From Cyathus striatus (lineage: Eukaryota; Basidiomycota; Agaricomycetes; Agaricales; Nidulariaceae): a stretch of DNA of 64,000 nucleotides. The position numbers and the translations under genes were made by a program. Location: positions 2,790,001 to 2,854,000 of the forward strand of contig JAOVFP010000005.1 of assembly GCA_025738555.1 (NCBI GenBank), read 5' to 3'. The notes below the pieces were generated by a model. The model searched no databases and had not been told where the DNA came from. It worked only from the letters and a program-made list of their open reading frames with translations. This document shows, in pieces, positions 11,075 to 21,866 of the stretch (its first letter is position 1; each line of letters begins with the position of its first letter).

Positions 11075-12324
11075 TGATCTCCGGTGAAATTATTCTCAGC
11101 TTCATCACAGCCATAGTGATGGTCTTTATGAAAGACGAAATCATAACAAGATGGACCAACATGACTCCTGCTAATAAGCAGTTAGTTACTGAAAGCGTTT
11201 CTGCAATGACTCAGGGAGTTATTAAAGAAATCAGGGACGGAATTAAGGAAGATCGACCGGAACCAAGGGAAAAGGTCGAAATTCCAGAAGATTATGAAGG
11301 AGATCCCCATACGGTTAATAATTGGATTAGACGTATGATGCTATACTTTCAGGAAAAGAATATTACGAACGATTGGAAAAAGATAACAATCGCATTACCA
11401 AAGGTCAAAAAGGGAAAAGACAATCGAGCCCAACGATGGGCAGACACATTCTTAGGCGATCTGATTTTGTTTAATGAAGAACGAGCTAGATGGAAATTAT
11501 CACACGATGGAAGAGAACCCACGCTTCAAGATACTCAGAAGGTTAACATTGCAGCAACAGAAGACTCTCCAGCGATTATCCATGATGCATTTCAAACAGC
11601 CTGTCCCTTCGCTAACTGGAATACATTTGTCGAACGACTTCAATTTTTCTTTATCTCAATGGAAACCCAGAACAATGCAATCGAACAAATCAATAAGGTT
11701 GTACAAGGAACACGACCTGTTGAAGATTATATGATCGATTTCATGCAATGGATGAATCTTACTGGATTCGATAACACGGCCTTAGTAGACAAATACAGAC
11801 GTGGCATGCATCCTCTGTTAGCCAGAAGACTTATGGAAGTCGGTGGACTTAAAGTTACTGATAAACTTATTGATTGGGTCGATAAAGCTGCGGAATACGA
11901 AAGGAATCATCGAGAAGCTAATTTCGGACGAACCCAACAGAACCTCGGACGACCTCAGAATCAAAACCAGAATTCCGGACGTCCTCAAAATAATACAAAC
12001 CCTGGAACCCAACAGACACCGAACACGCAACAAAAGACACCCGATCGTTCCAACCTTACAGTATCACAAGGCGGTAATCGTATGGATCTCGATCAATTAA
12101 AGAAAGAAGGTCGCTGTTTTTACTGTAAAGAAAAAGGACATATGTCTAACACATGCCCAAAGAAACCTCGCGGACCTTATGTACAACGTAACGTAAATAT
12201 GGACACTTCCATACCTGTAGCTTCCACTAGCGGAATAGTAGAATTACCAGATGTAACTAAATTATCGGAAGAGCAACGTGCTCTCCTCATTGCTCAATTG
12301 GGTTTTCCCCAAGGCCAGCAGTGA
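11074..12324 (+). CDS. Gag protein with CCHC zinc knuckle
   Basis: The 416-residue product begins with a hydrophobic segment (ILSFITAIVMVF, residues 6-17), unusual for a gag. It then has the retrotransposon gag domain (about residues 75-280, with FQTACPFANWNTFVERLQ and a YMIDFMQWM segment), a Gln/Asn/Pro-rich linker (about 290-335), and a CCHC knuckle CFYCKEKGHMSNTC at about 347-360. Gag forms the virus-like particle and binds the RNA. The start overlaps the ORF0 stop, and the TGA at 12322 overlaps the presumed start of pol, which lies in the -1 frame. Confidence 0.92.
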   Translation: MISGEIILSFITAIVMVFMKDEIITRWTNMTPANKQLVTESVSAMTQGVIKEIRDGIKEDRPEPREKVEIPEDYEGDPHTVNNWIRRMMLYFQEKNITNDWKKITIALPKVKKGKDNRAQRWADTFLGDLILFNEERARWKLSHDGREPTLQDTQKVNIAATEDSPAIIHDAFQTACPFANWNTFVERLQFFFISMETQNNAIEQINKVVQGTRPVEDYMIDFMQWMNLTGFDNTALVDKYRRGMHPLLARRLMEVGGLKVTDKLIDWVDKAAEYERNHREANFGRTQQNLGRPQNQNQNSGRPQNNTNPGTQQTPNTQQKTPDRSNLTVSQGGNRMDLDQLKKEGRCFYCKEKGHMSNTCPKKPRGPYVQRNVNMDTSIPVASTSGIVELPDVTKLSEEQRALLIAQLGFPQGQQ

Positions 12325-15300
12325 GCGCAAACTCGCCGGCCTCCTTTTATGTACCTTCTAATGTAACTGTACCTACAGTAGATCTGGAATCGAAATACGT
12401 ATCGTTACAAAAAGAAAGAACCAAACGCGCCTTCCCTAATCAGGAAGTAAAACCTGGAAACGTGTACTGGGTTGCACGGAGATTAAAAGACCAAACATCG
12501 GAACTCGCCTTAGCCACATTAAGTATCTGGACACACCCCAAACAAAGACCGGAAGTAATTCAGAAAACGATCACGGAATTAAATAATCTTTCAGATCAAG
12601 ATGTAATTCCCGCGTTAGAAGAATTAAAAAGACCTAAGAGATTTATCCGAGGAACAAACGGAAATCAAATGGATCTTGATTTAACGGTCACTACGTTAGA
12701 TACTCAACGAACATACGGATTAAAGGCATTACTAGATAGCGGAAGTACTGGAACCTGTATTAATCAGAAATTTGTAGAAGAACACCAACTTACTACAAAG
12801 AAATATCCACGACCTTCTCCAGTTTATAATGCAGACGGAACTCTCAATAGTGATGGATCTATTACTGACTATGTCGAATTAAGAGTACGACATGGAAGAC
12901 ATGTAGAAATATTACAATTAGCCGTCATTAATCTAGGAAAAGCATCTATGTTTATTGGACATGATTGGCTTCAAACACATAATCCAGAAATAAACTGGAA
13001 AGAAGGAACAATCAAATTTACACGATGTCCAATAGAATGTACCCCATTAATAAATATGATGGACCCAGAGGAAGACGAATCTGATCTAGACGAACAGATA
13101 AATCTTGAATCTGATGATCATATCATAGCGGTGAATATATTTGAACAGGTAGAATTAAGAGCGTTTCAAACAACAGCTTCGAAAATTGCTGAAGCACAAA
13201 ATCAGCAAAAACCTAAGAAGCATTGGAAGGAAACCGTCCCAATGTATTATCATGAATTTGAAAAAGTATTTTCAAAAGAATCATTTGATAAACTCCCTCC
13301 TTGCCGACCATGGGATCATGCAATCGAATTAATTCCAGGAGCTACATCATTTGATTGCAAAATCTATCCATTGAATTTAGACAAACAGAAACAATTGGAT
13401 GAATTCCTTGATGAAAATCTTAATTCAGGACGTATTAGACCTTCTAAATCACCTTGGGCATCACCGTTCTTTTTCATCAAAAAGAAAGATGGATCTTTAA
13501 GACCGATTCAAGACTATCGAAAGCTAAATGAAATAACGATTAAAAATAGATACCCTTTACCGTTAATTCAAGAGTTAGTAGACAAGCTGAAAAAGGCACG
13601 ATACTTCACCAAATTGGATATTAGATGGGGATATAATAATGTTCGAATCAAAGAAGGAGATGAACAATATGCCGCATTTAGAACTAATCGAGGATTATTC
13701 GAACCCTTAGTTATGTTTTTTGGTCTTACAAATTCCCCGGCAACATTTCAAACTATGATGAACGACATCTTTAGAACGGAAATTAATGAAGGAACTGTCA
13801 TAGTTTACATGGACGATATTCTCATATTTACGGAAACTTTAGAAGAACATAGGAAAATGGTGAAACGAGTTCTTAGAAAATTAGAAGAACACGAATTATA
13901 CCTAAAACTGGAAAAATGTTTCTTCGAAAAGGCTGAAGTAGAGTATCTTGGTCTTATTATCTCAAAGAATTCAGTACGAATGGATTCTGATAAAGTAAAA
14001 GCGGTGGTTGATTGGCCAGTTCCTAATAATAAACGTGAACTTCAACAATTTTTAGGTTTTATTAATTTCTATCGAAGATTCATTCAAGGATTTGCAAAAA
14101 TAGCGAAACCCCTTCATGAATTAACTGGAAAGAATGAATGGAAATGGGAACTCGCTCAAGCATTGGCATTTTCTGAATTAAAAGACCAAATCATATCGGC
14201 ACCAATACTAGCAATGCCGAATGATGAAGGAAAATACCGTGTTGAAGCAGACTCATCTGATTTTGCAAATGGAGCTATCTTATCCCAGGAACAAATTGAT
14301 GGAAAATGGAAACCAATCGCGTTTTTATCACACGCCTTAAGCCCGACAGAAAGGAATTATGAAATCTATGATAAAGAAATGCTCGCAATCATGAGAGCAT
14401 TGGATACATGGAGACAATACCTTTTAGGGGCATGACAAGTATTTGAAATCTGGACGGATCATAAGAATCTCCAATATTTTAGAAAACCACAGAAATTAAA
14501 TCACAGACAAGCGAGATGGTCAACTGAATTATCGGAATTCCATTATACATTACATCACAAACCCGGAAATCAAATGACAAAGGCAGATTTATTATCTCAT
14601 AGAGCAGGACATGAACAAGGAGAACACGATAATGAAGACATTATTCTTCTTAAACCGGAACATTTTAGACAAATGTATGATGTTCACGGTGAAGATGAAG
14701 AAATAATGGAACAAGTTCGAAAGTCTAGGAAAAATCGAGATAAAGAAGTGATCAAAATGATTAACCTTAAATCTAAAGATTGGTCCGAATCAACAGAAGG
14801 GATAATTACATGGAAGGATCGAGTTTACATTCCAAAAAATGCAAAACTAAGAGAACATATAATTAAACTGTGTCATGATTCAGCCATATCGGGACATCAC
14901 GGAGAATATAAAACAATGGAATTAATAACCAGAGATTATTGGTGGCCTAGAATAATGACAGATATAAAAAAATACGTTTCTGGATGTGAAGCATGTCAAA
15001 GGACAAATATACATAGATCGAAACCAATAGGACTACTAAATCCAAATAGTATTCCAGAAGGACCATGGCACACTATATCAATCGATTTTATAGGACCACT
15101 TCCTTATTCCCAAGGATTCGATTTTTTAATGGTAGTTGTCGATCGATTCACAAAAATGGCAGCCTTTATTCCATGTAATAAAGAAATCGATAGTCCAGGA
15201 GTTGCTGAACTATATTTAGAAAAAGTATTTAAAAACTTCGGAATGCCAAAACGTATCATTAGTGATTGAGGATCGCAATTCGCATCTCATTTCACCAAAG

Positions 15301-16136
15301 AATTCACAAAACGATTAGGAGTTAAAATGAACCTATCGACCGCATATAGACCACAGACCAATGGACAGGTAGAACGAGTAAACCAAGAGATAGAACAATA
15401 TCTCAGAATTTACGTAAACTACGATCAAGATGATTGGGCTGATAGAATAGCGGTAACCGAATTTAATTACAATGACACGGTACATCGAGCAACAGGATAC
15501 ACACTGTTTTATTTAATGTATGGACATCATCCTTATGGAGGAATAAGACCAAACGGTACATCACGTACTATTGGAGTAGACGAATTCATCTCTACAATAA
15601 CAAAAGCTAGGGAAAATGCAAAGGCAGCTCTTACTCTATCAAATGAAGCAATGAAACGCGGATACGATAGAAATCGAAAAGAGTCACCTGAATATAAACC
15701 TGGAGATCTTGTTTACGTAGAAGGAATTAATATTAAATCCGATAGACCGGTCGCAAAATTAGATGACAAACGATACGGTCCCTTTAAAGTAATAAAGAAA
15801 GTAGGTTTAGCCTCTTACGAGATCCAATTACCAAAAACTTGGAACCGAAAACACCCCGTGTATAACACACAACTACTTACGAAACATATTCCGGCACAAT
15901 ACAAATCACAACAGAAACCGAAACCCCCACCTGCTGTTGTAATAGATGATCAGGAACAATACGAAGTAGAAGCAATACTTGCATGGAAAATAAATCGGAA
16001 AAAAGTTCTTTATAAAATCAAATGGAAAGGCTATTCCTATGATCACTGTACTTGGGAACCGATTACATCGTTAACCGGATCTAAGAGTCTTTTAAATAAA
16101 TTTCATCGGGAAAATCCGGAATGCCCTAATGTATAA
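12321..16136 (+). pseudogene. Pol polyprotein: protease, RT, RNase H, integrase, chromodomain (two in-frame TGA)
   Basis: One frame of 1271 codons is interrupted by only two TGA codons, at 14433 and 15267. Domains in order: aspartic protease with ALLDSGST (about residue 138); reverse transcriptase with YFTKLDIRWGYNN and the YMDD catalytic box (about 495); RNase H with EADSSDFANGA and the following TDHKNLQYF; integrase with an HHCC zinc finger (HH..CEACQ, about 852-893) and the DDE core (SIDFIGP, IISD, then NGQVERVNQEIE); and a chromodomain at the C-terminus (YLIKWKGY-like KIKWKGYSYDHCTWEP, about 1212-1260). Both TGA codons sit where neighbours suggest CGA, one just after the RNase H HALSP..YLLGA segment and one right after the second integrase Asp. 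The frame starts with GTG, overlapping the gag stop. Confidence 0.93.
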
Positions 16137-16326
16137 ATACAATGAAACTATTCGAAGTTGTAATTATTCAAAAATGCTCTCCAACAACATCACTCTTTTG
16201 ATTTACGTAATCGTAATCTTTATCCTCTGCATGGCCGTTTTCATACTCGGTCACTACATACCTCGTATTATACTTCGAATTCAAGAACGACCCCCACGAC
16301 CAGAAGAATCGATTGAAATGTCGTGA
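16129..16326 (+). CDS. Small single-helix membrane ORF downstream of pol
   Basis: This 65-codon frame starts inside the last codons of pol (8 nt overlap) and ends before the purine tract. Residues 23-46 form one strong membrane helix (LLIYVIVIFILCMAVFILG), followed by a short basic and proline-rich tail. Chromoviruses do not normally carry an env gene, and 65 residues is far too short for one. The overlap with pol and the intact frame suggest an encoded accessory product, but coding by chance is possible. Confidence 0.5.
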   Translation: MYKYNETIRSCNYSKMLSNNITLLIYVIVIFILCMAVFILGHYIPRIILRIQERPPRPEESIEMS

Positions 16327-16339
16327 GGACACGACTCTT

Positions 16340-16349
16340 AAAGGGGGGG
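16340..16349 (+). other. Polypurine tract
   Basis: An A/G run AAAGGGGGGG ends just before the 3' LTR start at 16353, in the position where plus-strand DNA synthesis is primed. Confidence 0.8.
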
Positions 16350-16555
16350 TAATGTTAGGATTTCGTCACTTATCTAATCTGTTATCTAATCATATCTTAT
16401 CTATGTCATGTGATAGTCACATGACCTACAATGTGAATACCATGCGTATCAACATACGTTACTCATCATAACTGTGGGCACAGTTGCACAGTTCGGCCAT
16501 ACATATTACATGAGTTCTTAATGTAGAAGCACAGTAACATGCGTTGTAGTGTAGG

Positions 16556-19261
16556 TAGTGTAGGGGGCACAACCTCCAAAAGCACTCGCCAATTGCCTGG
16601 CACGGCGAGACCCTGGCGTGGGAAAGTGGCGAGACCTGGCGAGACTGGCGACGTGTTAGATAGATATTTGACTACGGAATGTACAAATTATCTACTATTA
16701 TTACATCCCCAATGAACTAAGTAACGAATTGGCATCCCAAGGCTCATCAGCCTCTGCCTGTGATCCTTGAGGGAGTGAATTTTGAATAGATGGGAGCTGT
16801 CCTTGACGAATGATATCAATAATAGAAGTATCATATACTTCTCCAACAGGAACTGCCGCACTGAAACCATCACCACTCTCAGTGGTGAACCCAGACTGTT
16901 CTAATGCAGCATATTCAGTTGCCAGTTCACTCAATGCAAAACTTTCTGAGCCCTCAAAGTCTGTACCCTTGAAGCCAGTTTCCAGAGGAGTAGGAATCGA
17001 AAAAGAATCTGTCAAGGTATCAGCACGTTCTAAATCAATACCTTTCGAAGTAATGTGCATATGTGCATGACGGCGACGTGGATCTTTTCCTGCAGCAATG
17101 GCAGCCTCGTGTAATTGACGGTTGTAGTGATTTCGTAATGTTCCCAATGACTCCAGATGAGCGATAGTTAATCGCGATCTCTTTACACTTTGGACTCCAC
17201 CCAAATTGGAGAAAAAGCGCTCAACCTCAGCTGCATGTGGAACAATTGACATCATCTTGATCGCAAAAGTTTGAATTGGATGAAAACCAATGACGGATTT
17301 CCACCACACTATCGCATCTGCTTTCCCTCCTTTAAATGGTGGCTCCTCATTCGCATATGCTTGTATATCTTTCAACAATTGCTCGGCATGTTTTCGTGAC
17401 CAACCCCATTTCTCTGCAATGCCCAAAGCAATTCGAAATGCATCTTTAGTAGTCCGCGAGTGGACAGAAGAAATTATAGCCAGTTTGCGACAGAGAGGAT
17501 GGAGGAACAAAGCAAGCCAGTGAAGCTCAGTATTCATGGCATGGAAATAGTGCGTAACTGTCTCTTTTGCATGCTGAAGAAAGCCCTTATCTTCGAAATC
17601 AGATTCTGACAAGTTATAGATCTCTCGCTGTGCCCAAATAAGTTGTATCATGCAATCTGCCAGTGTGATATCCCTGGACTCGGTGTCTCCAATCAAATCA
17701 AGAAGTGGCTTGCAGATTCGAATAAACTCTTCATTTTGCTGCCATCGACCCACTTCTAAAACACTGGCAAGGACATCGCATCTGATAGGTGAGAGTCCAT
17801 TTACTGCACGCTGAGCTTCATCACGACTGCATAAAGTATACAGTATCTGTTTATGCTCTTGGATACTGAGGGCTTGAAGGATTACTGCATAAAAACGCGA
17901 CTCGGTATTCTTTTTCAATCCACGTGTGACCCTATTCTCTTTTGCAAGTTGATCCAACTGACCTCCCCAATAGTGCGATGCATTGAAGAATGTTACTATC
18001 TTTGTATTCTTCGTGATCAGGTCCTTAATACTTGGAAAGCTTGCAACTTTCCCCATAATAGTGTTCACGCCATGAATAAAGCATGGTAGTTGCTGTTATA
18101 CATATAGGTCAGTATGGTTTCATTCATTTTTTAACATATTTACTCACGAGAATCCAAGAGTGGCTATTTGCCCATTTGCGACGAAAAGCTTGCATGGTTG
18201 TTGGGTTATCTGTACAGACTGCAGTGATAGCGTGAGAATTGACTTGCTTCTTAGTCAGTGCTTCATCGGCAACAACAACAAGATTGTCTGCAGTTGCGCG
18301 TATGCCAGTAAGTTCTTTCAGTGCCAGGATAATAGGGTATTCCCCAACTTCTGATACAAGGCATCCATAAACACTCCGCTTCATGCTGTCTTCCCACCCA
18401 TCCATCAAGTATGTCAAACTTTCTCTAGCTGCAAGCCTTTCAACATCTTCATTGTAAGCACGCGCTTCTTCAGCTGGGAGATATGTTGACATGAGAACGA
18501 AACGCAAAGCTGGGGAATAAGAAGGACGGATGTTTCCCACCCATTTCCGAAAGAAGTGGCTGTCAGCCTGATTAAAGGGGATGTTTCCATGTATAAACCA
18601 CCTGTTCTCGCGGTTACTTCCACATTATTCCCCTCATTATCAATGTACTCACCTTAGAAGCCGGGTATTAGCACTGTCTTGCTCTCCCTTTGTAAGTGCC
18701 CTATCCACAAAGCTTCCCATTCCAGTTGTAATAATTGCCTTCCCAGCTGCAACCTTTTGCTTCTTCTTGGGATGAGCGGTAACCTTGGCATCATCCCCTG
18801 AGTCAGACACAGCTATATTTACCCCTCCACCACGCTCCATCAGAATCTTGTTTGCATCAGTCCGTACATCTTTTGGTGCATTGCGGCATTCATTTGGAGA
18901 TGCAAAGTGCTTTGGACAGCGGCCATCTCGATGAATCAATAGCACTGAACAGTACTTGCACTCTACTGTCCAGCGTCTCGTTTTCTTGTTTTTCTCCTTC
19001 ATAATGAAGTTTTCAGTTATGAATTTATCTTCTGGATGTCCGCCTTTAGTTCCACTCATGTTAGCATAGTACGTATTGAATTTGTGAGGCTGGGGAGGTA
19101 TCTAATGGAACGGAGGGCAATGACAGCGGAATCACACCACTTATTATTTAATTACATAATCCTAGGTATCGCCGGGTCTCGCCAGTGTCTATTTCTGAGG
19201 AGGTATCGCCAGGTGGCGATACCTGGCGAGGCGAAACGGCGAGGTTGTGCCAACAACACTA
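16556..19261 (-). mobile_element. hAT transposon, apparently intact, 2706 bp
   Basis: Inverted ends TAGTGTAGG../TAGTGTTG.. share GGCACAACCTC. They are flanked by a perfect 8 bp direct repeat AGTGTAGG, the size typical of hAT. A single transposase gene on the - strand fills the element. Multiple GGCGAG/CTGGCGA motifs in direct and inverted order lie just inside both ends (16590-16655 and 19170-19250), as expected for transposase-binding sites. Confidence 0.93.
16701..19059 (-). CDS. hAT transposase (BED finger, hATC dimerisation domain)
   Basis: Three exons joined by two GT-AG introns give one open frame of about 730 residues. Exon 1 (19059 to about 18655) starts MSGTKGGHPEDKF and has a BED-type zinc finger (CKYCSVLLIHRDGRCPKHF) followed by a basic stretch PKKKQK. 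Exon 2 (about 18634-18154) contains WFIHGNIPFNQADSHFF and the DUF659-like region with LMDGWEDSMKRSVYG. Exon 3 (about 18068-16701) continues QLPCFIHGVNTIMGKV and carries the C-terminal hATC region (SIVPHAAEVERFFSNLG). The transposase cuts and pastes the element in the nucleus. No stop or shift is seen, so this copy may be functional. Confidence 0.93.
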
Positions 19262-19444
19262 AGTGTAGGCTAATATACATGCGATTACTTCATGGTTCTT
19301 TTCTATAAATACGGTCTTTCTAGTTAGTAGTTCGTTATTCTTGTGCTAGTTTATTCCAGATTAGCAATAAGACTCATTTCTCTTCCACGTTCAAGTGTTT
19401 AAGTTCGGCTTCGAGTATTTTGCTCATCTGTCGCTAACATCTAT

Positions 19445-20690
19445 GCGCTTTCGCGTCACTTGCTCCTGTCTCTTGTTGAACTCGTGCTTCCTTGTCACTT
19501 GTGCCCTTTGTGCGTTGGATTGGTGCCACACGTTGAGGCGCCGGGAGTTGAGTGCGGGGAGTTGGAGTGGGGGTGTGAAGATGGACGATAAATGGCCTTG
19601 AGTCTTGTGGTGGAGGCCCATAGTGCTACATTTTGGTGTGCTGCGACATGGCTCGTGCTCGTGCAGGCTCTATTGTCGATTGCGCTGCATTGTGACCACG
19701 GTTGTACCTTGGTTGGCTGGTGCTTCGTGGTCGGGTTGGGAGGGGTCAGGTATGCGTTCGTGTTGACTTCGGGACCACCAGTGCTCGCTCACATTGTCCC
19801 CTGTTTCTTCACTTTTACGCTCCTTCGTGCGCAACGCGGCGTGGGACTGTGTGTATGCGCTCAAGGTGATGTGAGGCATGTGTACGTTCGAGTTTGGGTG
19901 CTGTGTGGACACTTTGGGCGTTGGGAAGTGTGGTGGGAGGTAGGAGGTGGATGCGGCTGGATAGTTGCGCTCTGTCAGTATGGGACTCAGGCTGGTTGGA
20001 GTAATGATGCCAGGTCCCATTGGAGTTGGTGTCGTGCAGGCTTTCACCCCCCTCCTTTGTCTTTCGCTCTATGTGTGTCGTGCGCACAGTTCGGTGTGGT
20101 TGGGGTGGGGCTCTGAAGGCTGTTATACACTGCTAATTCCAGTTAGAGACAGGCTGTCCTGGCTCTCAGCCACTCACCCGCTCTATTTACGTCTGTCTAC
20201 ACCTTCCTCACCTCCCACTCTCTCCTGTTGCATTGTGCGCGTACGGTTGGGTGAGGTTGGGTTGGGATTGCGGCTGTGGATGTGGATATGGATGTGGGTG
20301 GATGGGCTCCTGCGTTTTCTTTTGTGTGCCAGTTGGGAATACTAGTTCACGTTGGAGTTGTACTGGTACTGGCTCACAACCACCCACCTTCCTCTCCGTC
20401 CTTCGTGTGTTTGTGTGCACAGTTGGTAAGGGTCGTGCTATGCTTTTGGCATTCGTTAGGGCATGCCTCCGGCCCCTAGAGACACACTTCGGCTGCATCC
20501 CTCCTCCAGCATCTTATACGGGGTGACGGAGAGTTGCTCAGTTGAGTGTTATGACCCCACTTCCTAGCTCGTTCCCTGCTCGTCTACCGTATCAACACAT
20601 CGTTTCACGGCATTTAGCTCGGGATCTCATCGCTTATGCATATCCGACGGATTGCCAGTGCATCGTGTATTGATCGCTCCCGCCTTTTAC
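19445..20690. other. Right interior of inner element, GT-rich on the + strand, no gene recognised
   Basis: The + strand is strongly enriched in G and T with many TGTG/GGTTGG words. It gives long ORFs with biased composition in several frames on both strands, but none has a recognisable domain or consistent exon structure. I treat these ORFs as composition artefacts. Confidence 0.5.
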
Positions 20691-21121
20691 GTAATGCGGT
20701 TTACTTGTACGCCCTCGCTCTCATACCACCTTTAGTCAAAAATAAATATTTTGTACAATTAAAAGACACTGCAGACTAGTATTATTTCTAGTAGTATGTA
20801 ATATATTTCATTTAACTTAGTAATTGTTGATATTTTTGAAGTACTTAAGCTATCTGGCTACAAAAAGTAGCGCTGAGTGAACTCAGAAAGTGGCGCGCGG
20901 GACAAAAAAAACAGTAGCGCTTGAATGAACTGCAAAGGGCGGCAAGTCGAGACAAATTCAAGAGAAAGTGGTGCGGTACCAATGAAAAGTCGCACGCTGA
21001 CAGTCAAGAGAAAATGGCGCAGGACCAACGAAAAGTAGCGTGCTAAGGTGGTCCCCCAGAAGTGGCGCGGGCATCAAGAAGTAGCACGGCACCCGAATAA
21101 ATGTGCAGTTTGAACGCCATA
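20690..21121 (-). repeat. Right terminal inverted repeat of inner element
   Basis: Reverse complement of 8449-8890, with the same array of GCGC-ACTTT motifs. It ends at TATGGCGTTC in inverse, next to CCTGCC at 21122-21127. Confidence 0.75.
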
Positions 21122-21490
21122 CCTGCCTTTATACCATCTTTATACACTCCCGCCGAACCTGGATACCCACTCCTACTCGCCTGATAAGCATACCCACTAA
21201 GCGCGTCGGGAAAACTCCCAGAAAAAGCACTGGTGGGTGAGTATCCTGAATCGTACCCACCAGTGGGTGGGTTCAGCTTCACAGCGTATACACTTTCCCG
21301 GCGAGGCGCAGAATCTCTGCTTTGACCTGCCTCAGCTTCTTCCTCCCCTGACTCTGCGCGTAATATGGCGTGTCGAAAGTCACGACGAAGAGTTCCAGAG
21401 GGGGGGGTGGGGAGGAAGGAGTCATCCAGGATTGGATCTGCTGTGTATGTTGTTCCTAGTCCGTCTGAAAGGTATGTTAGTTAGGTCGAA
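21122..21490 (-). pseudogene. Coding fragment upstream of the inner insertion, possibly 5' part of the split kinase-like gene
   Basis: On the - strand a frame stays open from about 21480 into the inverted repeat. It reads through DPILDDSFLPTPPSGTLRRD, RRESVYAVKLNPPTGG, YDSGYSPTSAFSG and GYPGSAGVYKDGIKAG. Base composition and codon use are gene-like. The 3' kinase pieces at 7719-8448 lie on the same strand directly on the other side of the inner element, so both may be halves of one gene. The frames are offset by one base across the CCTGCC site, so a direct join is not proven. Confidence 0.5.
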
Positions 21491-21499
21491 AGGGGGAAG

Positions 21500-21866
21500 G
21501 GGGTAACTTGTCTAGGATGAAAAAGCCTAGGGGAGGAGGAGAGGAGGAGGAGAGGAGGAGAGGCAGAGTGGGGATGGTGGTGGTACAGAAACAAGAGAGA
21601 TATCGTCGGTGTCGCGCTGACAGCAGTCGCGTTGTTTGGTCTGGACAAACATAGTTACGGCATCATGCCGATCGAGTGGGTAGGAGCGACACAGCTGCAG
21701 TGATGAAGTAGACTGTGAAGAAGAGGATGGAAAGTCGGGTAGGATAAGTTGTGCACGTCGTGAACATGATAAAGAAGTCGCAAATAGATAAGATTGAGTT
21801 GTTTTATCTGTGTGAAATCAGTTGTTTCCAGCCCTGATCGGACCTCCCCGGAAATGCGAGATCTGG
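21500..21866. other. Right arm of outer element with purine-rich tract, no gene
   Basis: 21525-21570 is a GGA/GGAG purine tract. I see no coding signal between it and the right inverted repeat. Confidence 0.5.

Larger units (their letters stand above)
9896..19439 (+). mobile_element. Ty3/gypsy chromovirus LTR retrotransposon (interrupted in its 3' LTR)
   Basis: It has LTRs of about 373 bp with TGTTAG...CTAACA ends, 5 bp target duplications TCTAT at 9891-9895 and 19440-19444, a primer site, ORF0, gag, pol with a C-terminal chromodomain, a small downstream membrane ORF and a purine tract. The two LTRs differ at only about 4 positions, so insertion is recent. A 2.7 kb hAT transposon has since entered the 3' LTR. 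Pol order is protease, reverse transcriptase, RNase H, integrase, chromodomain, which defines a chromovirus. Confidence 0.95.
16353..19439 (+). repeat. 3' LTR, split by a hAT transposon
   Basis: LTR sequence runs 16353-16555 and resumes at 19262-19439. The interruption duplicates AGTGTAGG (16548-16555 and 19262-19269), which occurs once in the 5' LTR. Confidence 0.93.
8449..21121. mobile_element. Inner element with about 430 bp terminal inverted repeats and CCTGCC target duplication
   Basis: The 430 bp at 8449-8890 is repeated in inverse at about 20690-21121. Both outer ends read TATGGCGTTCAAACTGCACA inward, and each is flanked directly by CCTGCC (8443-8448 and 21122-21127), a 6 bp direct repeat as left by insertion. 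Without the retrotransposon inside, the element is about 3.1 kb. I find no transposase, so it looks non-autonomous. The superfamily is not assigned: 6 bp duplications occur in Polintons, but the TATG terminus and small size do not fit one. Confidence 0.75.

Noticed and set aside
12301..12324. GGTTTTCCCC as a programmed -1 frameshift site between gag and pol
   Set aside because: It does not fit X-XXY-YYZ in the gag frame. The stop/start overlap is a simpler explanation.
19592..20116. 174-codon ORF in the GT-rich interior of the inner element
   Set aside because: Val/Trp/Cys/Gly-rich composition follows the base skew; open frames also exist on the other strand; no domain or exon structure.
8449..21121. 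Polinton/Maverick because of the 6 bp duplication and long inverted repeats
   Set aside because: Ends start TATG rather than AG, no polymerase, integrase or capsid genes, and only about 3.1 kb without the retrotransposon.
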